Shown piece by piece: positions 22,318 to 32,420 of a DNA stretch of 64,000 bases (position 1 is the stretch's first letter; every line of letters starts with the position of its first letter). The DNA lies in assembly GCA_030680415.1 (NCBI GenBank), contig JAUXVE010000009.1, forward strand, positions 1 through 64,000. Direction: 5' to 3'. Source of the stretch: Rubrivivax sp. (GTDB lineage: Bacteria; Pseudomonadota; Gammaproteobacteria; Burkholderiales; Burkholderiaceae_C). Made by a program: the position numbers and the translations under genes. Below the pieces are notes generated by a model, which made no database searches, was not told where the DNA came from, and worked only from the letters and a program-made list of their open reading frames with translations.

Positions 22318-23697
22318 TTACTCGGCCAGCACGCGTTGCCCGGCCAGAGTTTCGGCGACGTCCAGCTTGGCCTGCAGGCTGCGGGCGATCTCGGCGAAGT
22401 GCGCCCGTGCCGCGGTATCGAGCGACACCGTCTCGGAGGCCCTGGCCACACGCAGCGGGTCCTGGTGCTGGCCGGCGATGCGGAATTCGAAGTGCAGGTG
22501 CGGCCCGGTGGTCCAGCCGGTCATGCCGACGGCGCCCAGGCGTTGGCCCTGCTCGATGCGCTGGCCCTTGCGCACGTCGATGCGGCTCAAATGGGCGTAC
22601 AGCGTGCTGCGCTCGCCGCCGTGCCTGATCTGCACGACGTTGCCGTACCCGTTCTGTGTGCCCGCGAAGTCGACAATGCCGTCGGCCACCGAACGCACGG
22701 GCGTGCCGATCGGCGCGCCGTAGTCCACGCCCAGGTGGCGGCGCCACTGATTCAAGGTCGGGTGCATGCGCATGGCGAAGCCCGAGGTGACACGCGAGAA
22801 CTCCATCGGGCTACTGAGAAAGACGCGGCGCTTGCTGCGGCCGTCGAGCCCGAAATAGGCGCCGCGGTCGCTGGCGGGCTGGTACCACACGGCGTGGTGG
22901 GCGCGGCCGGCGTTCACGAACTCGGCCGCCAGCACGCGACCGGCGCCGCCGTTCCAGACCACCGGCTCGCCGTCGGCCGTGAGTGTCTCGTAGACGACGC
23001 TGAAAGTGTCGCCGCGGCGCAACTCGCGGTGGAAATCGATGTCGGCGGAGAACATCTCGGCCAGTTGCGCCGCCACGGTGTCGGGCACGCCGGCTGCGTC
23101 GGAGGCGCCGAACAGCGTGCTGCTGATGGTGCCGCTGGCCAGACGGGTCTGTGCCGAGTAGGGCACCGTCTGCAGCTGGGCGAGCCAGTGGCCTTCGATG
23201 CGGTTGAGCGTGAGGCGGGAGAAATGCGAGGTGCTCAGCTCCGAACGCTCGGCGGGGTAGCGCGCCACCAGCTGTTCCAGCGCACCGCTGGCGTCGGTCC
23301 GGGCCTGCACCATCTTGCCGCCGCGGCTGCCGCGGCCGCCGAGGACCAGCCGCGCCGTGCTGTCGCTGCGCAGGAAGGCCGCAGCCGCTGGATCACGCAC
23401 GCCCAGGCGCACGAGCAAGCCCTCCGCAGTGTCGGTGGCACGCGTGATGTCGCTGCGCGTCAGCGTCATCTCGTGTGACGCCAGGGCTTCGAGTTGCGCG
23501 GCCATGCCCTCGGGCTCGACCGCCTCGGTGACCAGGCGCTGCGGCAGCATGGCGGGGTCGGGCACCATCGGGGCCACCGCCACTGCGGTGATGCCAAAAC
23601 CCGCCATCAGTGCGATCAAGGTCGCGACGATGCCCAGGCGGTGCCGCCTGGCGAATTCCGGTATGGCGGGCCAGGCGTCTTTGGTCTGTTGTGTCAA
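22318..23697 (-). CDS. M23 family metallopeptidase (membrane-anchored murein endopeptidase)
   Basis: MRMHPTLNQWRRHLGVDYGAPIGTPVRSVADGIV...TTGPHLHFEFR; start uncertain (TTG at 23697 assumed). Confidence 0.88.
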   Translation of the reverse strand: MTQQTKDAWPAIPEFARRHRLGIVATLIALMAGFGITAVAVAPMVPDPAMLPQRLVTEAVEPEGMAAQLEALASHEMTLTRSDITRATDTAEGLLVRLGVRDPAAAAFLRSDSTARLVLGGRGSRGGKMVQARTDASGALEQLVARYPAERSELSTSHFSRLTLNRIEGHWLAQLQTVPYSAQTRLASGTISSTLFGASDAAGVPDTVAAQLAEMFSADIDFHRELRRGDTFSVVYETLTADGEPVVWNGGAGRVLAAEFVNAGRAHHAVWYQPASDRGAYFGLDGRSKRRVFLSSPMEFSRVTSGFAMRMHPTLNQWRRHLGVDYGAPIGTPVRSVADGIVDFAGTQNGYGNVVQIRHGGERSTLYAHLSRIDVRKGQRIEQGQRLGAVGMTGWTTGPHLHFEFRIAGQHQDPLRVARASETVSLDTAARAHFAEIARSLQAKLDVAETLAGQRVLAE

Positions 23698-23900
23698 AAG
23701 CGGAATCTGCTCTGATGGCCGCGGCGCCCCTCTTGCGAGATGCGCCGTGCCGTTGTCGACCGGAGGCCATGCCGCTGGCCGTCCACTAGAATCAACAGGC
23801 GACGCTGGCAGCGAGACATCCGCCGCGGCACCCGCCGGCACCAAGAAGGGGCTGAGTATACCCAGGCCTGCTGCCTCTTCTGCCTCGAAAAAACCCGCAT

Positions 23901-25163
23901 ATGTTACCGATCCCCGAGACCACCCAGGCGCCGGTGGCCCTGCCGCACCCGATCACCGACCGCGTGCGCGAGGCGATGGCGATTTCGCTCCGCGGTTGCG
24001 AAGAACTGCTGCCGCAAGCCGACTGGCTGCGCAAGCTGGCCCGCTCCGAAGCGACCGGCCAGCCCTTGCGCATCAAGCTCGGCCTGGACCCGACTGCACC
24101 CGACATCCATATCGGCCACACGGTGGTGCTGAACAAGCTGCGCCAGCTGCAGGACCTGGGGCACACCGTGATCTTCCTCATCGGCGACTTCACGTCGATG
24201 ATCGGCGACCCTTCGGGCCGCAACGCCACGCGCCCGCCGCTGACGCGCGAGCAGATCGAGGCCAACGCCCAGACCTACTACCGCCAGGCGAGCCTGGTGC
24301 TCGACCCCGAGAAGACCGAGATTCGCTACAACAGCGAGTGGAGCGACCCGCTGGGCGCGCGCGGCATGATCCAGCTGGCCGCCAAGTACACGCTGGCGCG
24401 CATGCTGGAGCGCGACGACTTCACGAAACGCTTCAAGGCCGGCTCACCGATCTCGGTGCACGAATTGCTGTACCCGCTAATGCAGGGCTACGACTCGGTG
24501 GCGCTGCGCGCGGACCTCGAACTGGGGGGCACCGACCAGAAGTTCAACCTGCTGGTGGGCCGTGCCCTGCAACAGGAATACGGCCAGGAGCCGCAGTGTG
24601 TGCTCACCATGCCGCTGCTGGAAGGGCTCGATGGCGTGGAAAAGATGTCCAAGAGCAAGGGCAACTATGTCGGCATCACAGAGCCGGCCAACACCATGTT
24701 CGCCAAGTTGCTGTCGATCAGCGACACGATGATGTGGAAGTACTACACGCTGCTGTCGTTCCGGCCCGAAGCCGAGATCGCCGAGCTCAGGCGCGAAGTC
24801 GAGGCTGGCCGCAACCCCAAGGACGCCAAGGTGCTGCTGGCGCGTGAGATCACCACGCGCTTCCACAGCGCGGCCGCCGCCGATGCGGCTGCCGCCGACT
24901 TTCAGCGTCGCGCCAGCGGCGGCGTGCCCGACGACATCACCGAGTTGTCGCTGACCGGCGCGCCGCTGGCCATCGGCGCGCTGCTCAAGCAGGCTGGGCT
25001 GGTGCCTTCCAGCAGCGAGGCGCTGCGTCTGGTCGAGCAAGGCGGTGTGCGTATCGACGGCGCGGTGGTCCACGACAAGGTCCTGAAGGTGGCCGCCGGC
25101 ACGTTTGTCGTGCAGGTCGGCAAGCGCAAGTTCGCGCGCGTGACGCTGAGCGGGAACGCGTGA
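23901..25163 (+). CDS. tyrS: Tyrosyl-tRNA synthetase
   Basis: [50 protein letters not shown]...[13 protein letters not shown]-terminal S4 domain. Confidence 0.96.
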   Translation: MLPIPETTQAPVALPHPITDRVREAMAISLRGCEELLPQADWLRKLARSEATGQPLRIKLGLDPTAPDIHIGHTVVLNKLRQLQDLGHTVIFLIGDFTSMIGDPSGRNATRPPLTREQIEANAQTYYRQASLVLDPEKTEIRYNSEWSDPLGARGMIQLAAKYTLARMLERDDFTKRFKAGSPISVHELLYPLMQGYDSVALRADLELGGTDQKFNLLVGRALQQEYGQEPQCVLTMPLLEGLDGVEKMSKSKGNYVGITEPANTMFAKLLSISDTMMWKYYTLLSFRPEAEIAELRREVEAGRNPKDAKVLLAREITTRFHSAAAADAAAADFQRRASGGVPDDITELSLTGAPLAIGALLKQAGLVPSSSEALRLVEQGGVRIDGAVVHDKVLKVAAGTFVVQVGKRKFARVTLSGNA

Positions 25164-25191
25164 GGGTCTGTGGCTGTCCCGGCGCGACGCC

Positions 25192-26082
25192 ATGCAGGTC
25201 AGTGCCTACCTGAAGCTGTCGATCGCGGTGGCACTGACCACCATCGCGCTGAAGACCGGCGCCTGGTGGATCAGCGACAGCGTCAGCCTGCTGTCGGACG
25301 CGCTGGAGTCGCTGGTCAACCTGGCCGGAGCGATGTTCGCGCTGGCCATGGTCACGGTGGCGGCGCGGCCTGCCGACGACGACCACCCCTACGGCCACCA
25401 CAAGGCCGAGTACTTTTCCAGCGGCTTCGAGGGTGTGCTCATCTTTGCCGCCGCGCTGGCCATCGTCTGGGCCGCCGTGCAGCGCCTGCTCGACCCGCAG
25501 CCGCTGCAGGCGGTGGGGCTGGGCATCGCACTCTCGGTGCTCAGCTCGGCGTTGAACGGGGCCCTGGCCTGGTCGATGCTGAAGAAGGCCCGCAGCGCAC
25601 GTTCGATGGCGCTGGAGGCCGACGCGCGACACCTGTTCACCGACGTCTGGACCTCGGCCGGCGTGGTGGCGGGCCTGCTGGCGGTGACGGCCACCGGCTG
25701 GCTGTGGCTGGACCCGGTGGTCGCCATCGCGGTGGCCTTGAACATCCTGCGCGAAGGAGCCTCGCTCGTGCGGCGCTCGGCCGACGGCCTGATGGACCGC
25801 GCGCTGGACAACGACGCACGCGCCGAGATCGACCAGGTGCTGGCCGACTTCGCCCACCAGGCCATCCGTTTCGACCACATCGTCACGCGCCGCGCCGGCC
25901 AGCGCCGCTTCGTCGACCTGCACATGCACATGCCGGCGGCCTGGTCGCTGGGCCGCGCCGCAGCGGTGCGCGCTTCGGTGGAGCAGGCACTGATGAGCGC
26001 CGTGCCGGGCCTGCGCGCCACCATCCAGCTGCTGCCGATGGACGTCGAAGCGCACTTCGACGACGCCGAGGACCTGATTTGA
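25192..26082 (+). CDS. Cation diffusion facilitator family transporter
   Basis: [39 protein letters not shown]...[20 protein letters not shown]. Confidence 0.92.
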   Translation: MQVSAYLKLSIAVALTTIALKTGAWWISDSVSLLSDALESLVNLAGAMFALAMVTVAARPADDDHPYGHHKAEYFSSGFEGVLIFAAALAIVWAAVQRLLDPQPLQAVGLGIALSVLSSALNGALAWSMLKKARSARSMALEADARHLFTDVWTSAGVVAGLLAVTATGWLWLDPVVAIAVALNILREGASLVRRSADGLMDRALDNDARAEIDQVLADFAHQAIRFDHIVTRRAGQRRFVDLHMHMPAAWSLGRAAAVRASVEQALMSAVPGLRATIQLLPMDVEAHFDDAEDLI

Positions 26083-26519
26083 TCGCACTGGTCCAGCGGG
26101 TGCGGCAGGCGCGCGTCGAGGTTGCGGGCGCAGTGGTGGGCGCCATCGGCCCCGGGCTGTTGGTGCTGGTGTGCGCCGAACCCGCGGACACCGCGGCGCA
26201 GGCGGCGAAGCTGGTCGACAAGCTGCTCAGGCTGCGCATCTTCAGCGACGCGGCCGGCAAGATGAACCGCAGCCTGCAGGACGTGGGCGGCGGATTGCTG
26301 CTGGTGTCGCAGTTCACGCTGGCTGCAGACACTTCCGCGGGCAACCGACCGAGCTTTACCGGCGCCGCGCCGGCGGCGCAGGGCCGCGAGCTCTACGAGG
26401 AAACGCTGCGCCTGGCGCGGGCGAGGCACCCGCTGGTGCAGGCCGGCGTGTTCGGTGCCGACATGCAGGTGCATCTGGTCAACGACGGGCCGGTGACGAT
26501 TCCGCTGACGGTGCGCTGA
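26079..26519 (+). CDS. dtd: D-aminoacyl-tRNA deacylase
   Basis: [15 protein letters not shown]...[21 protein letters not shown]...[12 protein letters not shown] start overlapping the CDF stop. Confidence 0.93.
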   Translation: MIALVQRVRQARVEVAGAVVGAIGPGLLVLVCAEPADTAAQAAKLVDKLLRLRIFSDAAGKMNRSLQDVGGGLLLVSQFTLAADTSAGNRPSFTGAAPAAQGRELYEETLRLARARHPLVQAGVFGADMQVHLVNDGPVTIPLTVR

Positions 26520-26574
26520 ATGACCCTCACCCCTACCCTACCCAGAAACCTGCACCAATGCGAACTGTATGGCC

Positions 26575-26666
26575 CCCTCGCCCGCCTGGGCGGGAGAGGG
26601 CTGGGGTGAGGGTGGGAGAGACGCGCATGACCCTCACCCCAACCCTCTCCCACAAGTGGGAGAGGG
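26575..26666. repeat. Pair of REP-like palindromes (CCCTCgCCCGCC..GGCGGGaGAGGG; CCCTCTCCCAC-AA-GTGGGAGAGGG) flanked by GGTGAGGG/CCCTCACC motifs
   Basis: Inverted repeats read directly at 26575-26600 and 26643-26666; same core recurs at 38093-38116. Confidence 0.7.
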
Positions 26667-26777
26667 AGCAATACCCGCGGTTCCTGGTCACAAGCCGGCG
26701 CCGCCAAGCGGCGCATGGGTCGCTCCCCAGAGGGGAGAGGAAGCAAATGCGGTTGTGGCCGAAGCGCTCTCACGCTC

Positions 26778-27755
26778 TCAGTCCGCGTACTGACCTGCGG
26801 CCTTGATCGCCGTGCCCCACTTGATGATCTCGGCTTCGACGAACTTCTTGTGGTCGGCCGGGTTGACGCGGCTGTCGGTGACGATGACCGCGCCCAGCGC
26901 TTCCTGGCGCTTGATGAACTCGGCGTCCTTCAGCGCGTCGCGCAGTGCCGCGTTGATCTTGTCCACCACCGGCTTGGGCGTACCCTTGGGCGCATACAGG
27001 CCATGCCAGATCGAGACGTTGAAGCCCTTCAGGCCGGCCTCATCCATCGTCGGCAGGTTGCGCAATGCCGGCGTCGTGAGCCTCTTGCTGGTGGTGACGG
27101 CGTAGGCCTTGACCTTGCCGGCCTCGATCTGCGTCGAGGTGTTGGTGGTCTGGTCGCACATGAGGTCGACCTGGCCGCCGAGCAGGTCGGTCATGGCCGG
27201 CGCGGTGCCTTTGTAGGGCACGGTGGTCATCTCGGTCTTCATGCCCTGCTGGAACAGCAGCCCGCACAGGTGCGAGGCAGCGCCCAGGCCGGCATTGGCG
27301 AGGTTGATCTTGCCCTTGTTGTCGGCCATCCACTTCGTCAGTTCGGCGAAGTTGTTGGCCGGCAGCGTGGAGTGGCCGATCAGCGTCATCGGCACCTCGT
27401 TGATCATGCCCAGGTACTCGAAGTCTTCGAGCGTCTTGTAGGGCATGTTTCGGTACAAGGAAGGCGAGGTGGACATGCCGATGTGGTACAGCAGCAGCGT
27501 GTGGCCGTCGAGCGCGGCCTTGGCCACCTTGTTGGCACCCAGCGTGCCACCGGCACCGCTGACGTTCTCGACCACGATGGTGGTGCCACCCAGCGGTTTG
27601 CGCATGGCCTCGGCGAAGTCGCGCGCGACCTTGTCGGTGGGGCCGCCGGCGGCGAAGGGTACGACGATGGTGACGGTCTTGTCGGGGTAGGCATACGCGC
27701 TGGCGGCCACGGTCGTGGCGAAGAGCGCGGCCAGCAGCCGGCGGGTCTTGGTCAT
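26778..27755 (-). CDS. Tripartite tricarboxylate transporter (Bug) substrate-binding protein
   Basis: Signal peptide; YPDKTVTIVVPFAAGGPTDKVARDFAEAM...; full length 325 aa. Confidence 0.92.
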   Translation of the reverse strand: MTKTRRLLAALFATTVAASAYAYPDKTVTIVVPFAAGGPTDKVARDFAEAMRKPLGGTTIVVENVSGAGGTLGANKVAKAALDGHTLLLYHIGMSTSPSLYRNMPYKTLEDFEYLGMINEVPMTLIGHSTLPANNFAELTKWMADNKGKINLANAGLGAASHLCGLLFQQGMKTEMTTVPYKGTAPAMTDLLGGQVDLMCDQTTNTSTQIEAGKVKAYAVTTSKRLTTPALRNLPTMDEAGLKGFNVSIWHGLYAPKGTPKPVVDKINAALRDALKDAEFIKRQEALGAVIVTDSRVNPADHKKFVEAEIIKWGTAIKAAGQYAD

Positions 27756-27909
27756 GCGGTCTGTCTCCGGATTCGCGGCCAGGGGCGGGTCGGTCGGGCT
27801 ACGGTTTGACCCACCATGCAAAGATGCTAGCCGGCCACCGGCGCCGCCAAGAAGCGGAAAACACGTACGCCGGCCCCGAGCGGGACGCGCTGCAGAAGCC
27901 TTCGAACCT

Positions 27910-29196
27910 TCAGTCGTAGCGCCGGGCGTCCTCGATCACCTTGCCGTCGTTGGGCAGGCTGCCCGGCGGCGCCAGCATCACTTCGCCGCGCAGCTTGGTC
28001 ACCTCGCGCAGCGTCTGCGCCACGGCCTGGGCCAGGCCCTCGGGCGCGGCGGCGGCTTCGGCGTGCAGCGTCATGCGGTCGTTGGCCATCTCGCCTTCGA
28101 TCACCAGCCGCGCGCGGCCGATCTCGGGGTGGCGCTTCAGCACCTCGGCCACCTGGCTGGGGTGCACGAACATGCCGCGCACCTTGGCCGTCTGGTCGGC
28201 ACGGCCCAGCCAGCCGCGGATGCGCGTCTGCGTGCGGCCGGTGGGGCACTGGCCAGGCAACATGGCAGACAGGTCGCCGGTGCCGAAGCGCACCAGCGGG
28301 TAGTCGGGGTTGAGCACGGTGACCACGACCTCGCCGACCTCGGGTGCCTGGCCCGCCTGCGGCTCGGGCACCGGTTCGCCGGTGCCGGGGCGGACGATCT
28401 CGACGATCACGCCCTCGTCCAGCACCAGACCCTCGCGCGCCGCGGTCTCGTAGGCGATGAGGCCGACGTCGGCGGTGCCGTAGCTCTGGTAGGCATGCAC
28501 GCCACGCGCGGCCAGTGCGTCGCGCAGCGCCGGCGGGAAGGCCTCGCCGCCGACCGAAGCCTTGGTCAGCCACGGCAGCGCGATGCCTGCTTCGTCGGCC
28601 TTCTCCAGCGCGATGCGCAGGAAGCTCGGCGTGCCGGCGTAGGCCTGCGGGCGCAGTTCGGACATCGCCTGCAATTGCAGTTCGGTGTTGCCCACGCCAC
28701 CCGGGAACACGGTGCAGCCGATGGCGTGCGCGCCGGTCTCCATCATCGAGCCGGCGGGTGTGAGGTGGTAGCTGAAGCTGTTGTGCACCAGGTCGCCGGC
28801 GCGGAATCCGGCAGCGAACAAGGCACGGCCGAAACGCCAGTAATCGGCGCGTTCACCTTCGGGCTCGTAGATCGGTCCCGGCGACTGGAACACGCGCCGC
28901 GCCGGCCGCAGTGCGCCCTGACTGCGCCAGCCGATGGCCGCAAAGCCGCCGAAGGGGTCGCCGCCGGCGGCGCGCGCGGCTTTCTGGCGCTCCAGCAGTT
29001 CGTGCTTGCGCGTCACCGGCAGGCGGGCCAGCGCGCTGCGCGTGGTGATGTCGCCGGCATCGACGCCGGCGAGCAGGGCGCCGAAGGCCGCGGTGGCCTG
29101 CGCGGCGCGCAGTTGGGCCGGCAGCGCGGCCAGCAGCGCGGCTTCGCGGGCTTGCGGATCGCGGGTTTCGAGTGCGTCGTAGTGTTGGGTGGTCAT
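27910..29196 (-). CDS. Phenylacetate-CoA ligase-like AMP-forming synthetase
   Basis: PaaK-like: HNSFSYHLTPAGSMMETGAHAIGCTVFPGG...YQSYGTADVGLIAYE...IRGWLGRADQTAKVRGMFVHPSQV. Confidence 0.85.
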   Translation of the reverse strand: MTTQHYDALETRDPQAREAALLAALPAQLRAAQATAAFGALLAGVDAGDITTRSALARLPVTRKHELLERQKAARAAGGDPFGGFAAIGWRSQGALRPARRVFQSPGPIYEPEGERADYWRFGRALFAAGFRAGDLVHNSFSYHLTPAGSMMETGAHAIGCTVFPGGVGNTELQLQAMSELRPQAYAGTPSFLRIALEKADEAGIALPWLTKASVGGEAFPPALRDALAARGVHAYQSYGTADVGLIAYETAAREGLVLDEGVIVEIVRPGTGEPVPEPQAGQAPEVGEVVVTVLNPDYPLVRFGTGDLSAMLPGQCPTGRTQTRIRGWLGRADQTAKVRGMFVHPSQVAEVLKRHPEIGRARLVIEGEMANDRMTLHAEAAAAPEGLAQAVAQTLREVTKLRGEVMLAPPGSLPNDGKVIEDARRYD

Positions 29197-29250
29197 TGCG
29201 GGTCCTTTGTGCTGCGCGCGTCGGAGTTCACTCCGGGCGGCGCTGCGGCG

Positions 29251-29628
29251 TCATGTCGCGATTCCCGTTTCCCGCTGCAGCTTCTTCGTCAGCCGTGCTG
29301 CCACCAGCGCGTGGGAATGGCGCACCAGCGCGTCCAGGTCGGCGGCGGCCAGACCGTGCTTGGGGCCGACCTGCACCCACTTGGCGCGGGCGAGGTAAGG
29401 CGCCGGGATCACGCCCGGCACGCCGGTGAGTTCGAGGAAACGCTCGTCGTCGACCTTGAAGGAACAGGTACGGGCGCGGCCGGCGTCAAGCAGGAAGACG
29501 CAGAACATCTTGCCGCCGACGCTGTAGACGAGGTCGGCGCCCCACTTGATGTCCTCGGTGGCGCCGGGCAGCGCGGCGGCCAGCGCGCGCTGGGCTTCGA
29601 AACCCGTGGCGAGGCGGGGCTGCGGCAT
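29251..29628 (-). CDS. MmcQ/YjbR family protein
   Basis: LPGATEDIKWGADLVYSVGGKMFCVF...WVQVGPKHGLAAADLDALVRHSHALVAARL. Confidence 0.75.
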   Translation of the reverse strand: MPQPRLATGFEAQRALAAALPGATEDIKWGADLVYSVGGKMFCVFLLDAGRARTCSFKVDDERFLELTGVPGVIPAPYLARAKWVQVGPKHGLAAADLDALVRHSHALVAARLTKKLQRETGIAT

Positions 29629-29921
29629 CAGTCTTCACGCTCCCAGCGCGCCAGGCGTTTCTTGACCTCGTCGAGCAGCCGGCGCGTGTCGGCGGCACCC
29701 TTCATCGTGAGCGTGTCCCACTCGGGCGTGATCATCAGGCGCCTGGCGATGCGCGCGCGCACCGAAGCCTCTTCGGCGGTCAGTTCGAGCACTCGCTTGC
29801 CGCGCAAATCGAAGCCGGCGCCACGCTCGGCCAGGCCGAGCTCGCGCAGTGCGCGCCGCAGCGTGACCAGGGCCTCGTCGGGCTTGAACGGCGGCGGCGC
29901 GAAGCCGAAGTCGTCGCTCAT
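29628..29921 (-). CDS. Hypothetical protein
   Basis: 97-aa ORF whose stop overlaps the downstream yjbR-like start. Confidence 0.6.
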   Translation of the reverse strand: MSDDFGFAPPPFKPDEALVTLRRALRELGLAERGAGFDLRGKRVLELTAEEASVRARIARRLMITPEWDTLTMKGAADTRRLLDEVKKRLARWERED

Positions 29922-29962
29922 GACGTGGTGCTGGAGGCCATTGCCAAGCGCGCGCCGCGGAA

Positions 29963-30017
29963 CCGGCTTCGCCGGGCCGCAGGCGCGGCCCCCCTGGGGG
30001 GGAGCGCCGAAGGCGCT
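29963..30017. repeat. Four back-to-back hairpins downstream of the livF-like gene; last one has a C(UUCG)G tetraloop on the minus strand
   Basis: CCGGC-TTC-GCCGG; GCCGC-AGGC-GCGGC; CCCCCC-T-GGGGGG; AGCGCC-GAA-GGCGCT read directly. Confidence 0.75.
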
Positions 30018-30027
30018 ACGGGGGGGG

Positions 30028-30834
30028 TCATGAAAGCCAACGCTTGCGGCGCTTGTAGCTCTTCACGTCCCTGAAGCTCTTGCGGTCGCCGCCGCCCATG
30101 CCGAGGTAGAACTCCTTGACGTCCTCGTTCTCGCGCAGGTCCTTGGCCGCGCCCTCCATCACGATGCGGCCGCTTTCCAGGATGTAGCCGTGGTCGGCGT
30201 AGCGCAGCGCCATGTTGGTGTTCTGCTCGGCCAGCAGGAAGGTCACCTTCTCGCGCTGGTTGAGGTCCTTCACGATCTCGAACACCTCTTCGACGATCTG
30301 CGGCGCCAGGCCCATGCTGGGCTCGTCGAGCAGTACCATCTTCGGGTTGGCCATCAGTGCGCGGCCGATGGCGCACATCTGCTGCTCTCCGCCCGACGTG
30401 TAGGCGGCCTGGCTGCTGCGGCGTGTCTTCAGGCGCGGAAAGTAGTTGTAGACCTTCTCCAGTGTCGCGGCCACAGCGGCCTTGCCGTCCTTGCGCGTGT
30501 AGGCGCCGGTCATCAGGTTGTCCTCGATGGTCAGGTGGGCAAAGCAGTGCCTGCCCTCCATGACCTGGATCACGCCGCGGTTGACCATCTCGGAGGTGCT
30601 GAGCTTCTCGATGCGCTCACCGCGCAGTTCGATCGAGCCCTTGGTGACCTCGCCACGCTCGCCGGCCAGCAGGTTGCTCACGGCGCGCAAGGTCGTCGTC
30701 TTGCCGGCGCCATTGCCGCCCAGGATGGCCACCACGCCGCCCTCGGGCACCTGCAGGCTCACGCCCTTGAGCACCAGGATGACGTGGCTGTAGATGACCT
30801 CGATGCCGTTGACGTTGAGGAGGATGTTGCTCAT
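30028..30834 (-). CDS. Branched-chain-type ABC transporter ATP-binding protein (LivF-like)
   Basis: ILGGNGAGKTTTLRAVSNL...YTSGGEQQMCAIGRALMANPKMVLLDEPSMGLAP. Confidence 0.93.
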   Translation of the reverse strand: MSNILLNVNGIEVIYSHVILVLKGVSLQVPEGGVVAILGGNGAGKTTTLRAVSNLLAGERGEVTKGSIELRGERIEKLSTSEMVNRGVIQVMEGRHCFAHLTIEDNLMTGAYTRKDGKAAVAATLEKVYNYFPRLKTRRSSQAAYTSGGEQQMCAIGRALMANPKMVLLDEPSMGLAPQIVEEVFEIVKDLNQREKVTFLLAEQNTNMALRYADHGYILESGRIVMEGAAKDLRENEDVKEFYLGMGGGDRKSFRDVKSYKRRKRWLS

Positions 30835-30850
30835 GTGGATCCTTCGTCTC

Positions 30851-30955
30851 GTTCAAGCGCCGTACGCGGCGCTTGAACGAGGGCCCCGCCAGGGGCCCAC
30901 CCCCGCGCGGCGGGGGCTGGGGGTGCTCCGGACCCCTCCCTCTCGGAGGGAGGGG
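30851..30955. repeat. Four consecutive perfect hairpins between the substrate-binding-protein gene and livF-like gene
   Basis: GTTCAAGCGCCG-TACG-CGGCGCTTGAAC; GGGCCCC-GCCA-GGGGCCC; CCCCCGC-GCG-GCGGGGG; CCCCTCCCTC-TCG-GAGGGAGGGG. Confidence 0.8.
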
Positions 30956-31007
30956 AAGGGGTGGGAGCGGTGCATGCGGACGACGAAGTCCTGAGCCGCC
31001 TCGCGGC

Positions 31008-32336
31008 TCAGGACTGGCAGTCCTGGGGCGTGCGGCGCTCCAGCTTCTTCTCGGCCAGGTACTTTTCGGCCGAAGCCTTGACCAGCGGCTTGATGATGGC
31101 TTCGTCCGCCTGATACCAGTCCGAACTGAAGTTCCACTTCGCGCCGTCCCAGGTGTGCACCCGCGCCCAGCTCGAACCCACGTGGTCGGCGCACGACGTG
31201 GACACCGGACGCATGACGCCCGAGAACCCGAGCGCGTCGAGCTTCTTCTGGTCGAGCGCCAGGTTCTCCAGGCCCCAGCGCACCTGCTCACCGGTCATCA
31301 CCTTGCCCTTGCCGAAGCGTTCCTGCGCGCGCATGACGCCCTCGACACCCAGCATCGATGAGATCAGACCGCGCATGTACAACACCTGGCCGACTTCGTC
31401 CTTGGGTCCCGTGCCCTGGCCCTTGCCGTGGACCATGGCCAGCACGTCCTTGACGACCTTGGCGTTGGGCTCGGCCCCGTGCTGCATCGCCAGCGCGTGG
31501 TAGCCCTTGGCGCCCATGCCCACGTCCTTGACGTCGGGCTCGGCGCCCGACCACCACACGCCGTACATCTTCTCGCGCGGGTAGCCGGTGGCCTGGGCTT
31601 CTTTCAGCGAGGTGGAGTTCATCACGCCCCAGCCCCAAAGGAAGACGTAATCCGGGCGCGACTGCCGGATCTGCAACCAGGTCGCCTTCTGTTCAACGCC
31701 GGGGTGCGCGACCGGCAACAACTGGAGTTCGAAGCCGTCGAATTTGGCGCGCTCCTGCAGCAGGGTGATCGGCTCCTTGCCGTAGGGGCTGTCGTGGTAG
31801 ACGAGTGCGATCTTCTTGCCCTTCAGGGGGCCCTGCGTCTTCGTGACGTGCTGCACCAGAATGTCGGCCCCGGTCCAGTAGGTGCCCAGCAGCGGGAAGT
31901 TCCATTTGAACGCGATGCCGTCGGCCGTGTCAGCGCGCCCATAGCCCGCAGTGATGAGCGGGATCTTGTCGCCGGGCGCTTTCTCGGTCAGCGCGAAGGT
32001 GATGCCGGTCGACAGCGGCTGGAACAAGGTTGCGCCGCCGTGCTTGCCCTTCAGACGTTCATAGCACTCCACACCGCGATCGGTGGCGTAGCCGGTCTCG
32101 CACTCTTCCCAGATGATCTTCACGCCATTGATGCCGCCCTTGGCATTGACGAGCTTGAAGTAGTCGACATAGCCATTGGCGAAAGGCACGCCGTTCGGCG
32201 CGTAGGCGCCGGTGCGGTACACCAGGGCCGGAAAGAACTGCTCCTTGGCCTGGGCGTAGGCCGCGGTGGCGGTGAGCAGGGCGCTGGCCCCCGCGGCCGC
32301 CAGGGTGGCGCCGAGGGCGAAGTTTCCGAATTTCAT
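31008..32336 (-). CDS. Branched-chain-type ABC transporter substrate-binding protein
   Basis: Signal peptide; FFPALVYRTGAYAPNGVPFANGYVDYFKLVNAKGGINGVKIIWEECETGY. Confidence 0.9.
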   Translation of the reverse strand: MKFGNFALGATLAAAGASALLTATAAYAQAKEQFFPALVYRTGAYAPNGVPFANGYVDYFKLVNAKGGINGVKIIWEECETGYATDRGVECYERLKGKHGGATLFQPLSTGITFALTEKAPGDKIPLITAGYGRADTADGIAFKWNFPLLGTYWTGADILVQHVTKTQGPLKGKKIALVYHDSPYGKEPITLLQERAKFDGFELQLLPVAHPGVEQKATWLQIRQSRPDYVFLWGWGVMNSTSLKEAQATGYPREKMYGVWWSGAEPDVKDVGMGAKGYHALAMQHGAEPNAKVVKDVLAMVHGKGQGTGPKDEVGQVLYMRGLISSMLGVEGVMRAQERFGKGKVMTGEQVRWGLENLALDQKKLDALGFSGVMRPVSTSCADHVGSSWARVHTWDGAKWNFSSDWYQADEAIIKPLVKASAEKYLAEKKLERRTPQDCQS

Positions 32337-32420
32337 GTCTGCCTCCAGAGGTGGGTCTAGAAAAATGCACTCGTCAGTGCCTCAGATCGAGCAGCCCGTC
32401 GGCCATCCGAACGCTTGGAT

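Noticed and set aside
26520-26777. Short ORFs in the dtd to Bug intergenic region (e.g. 26569-26793)
   Set aside because: They translate palindromic repeat sequence (GEGWGEGG...), a known artefact of REP-like elements.
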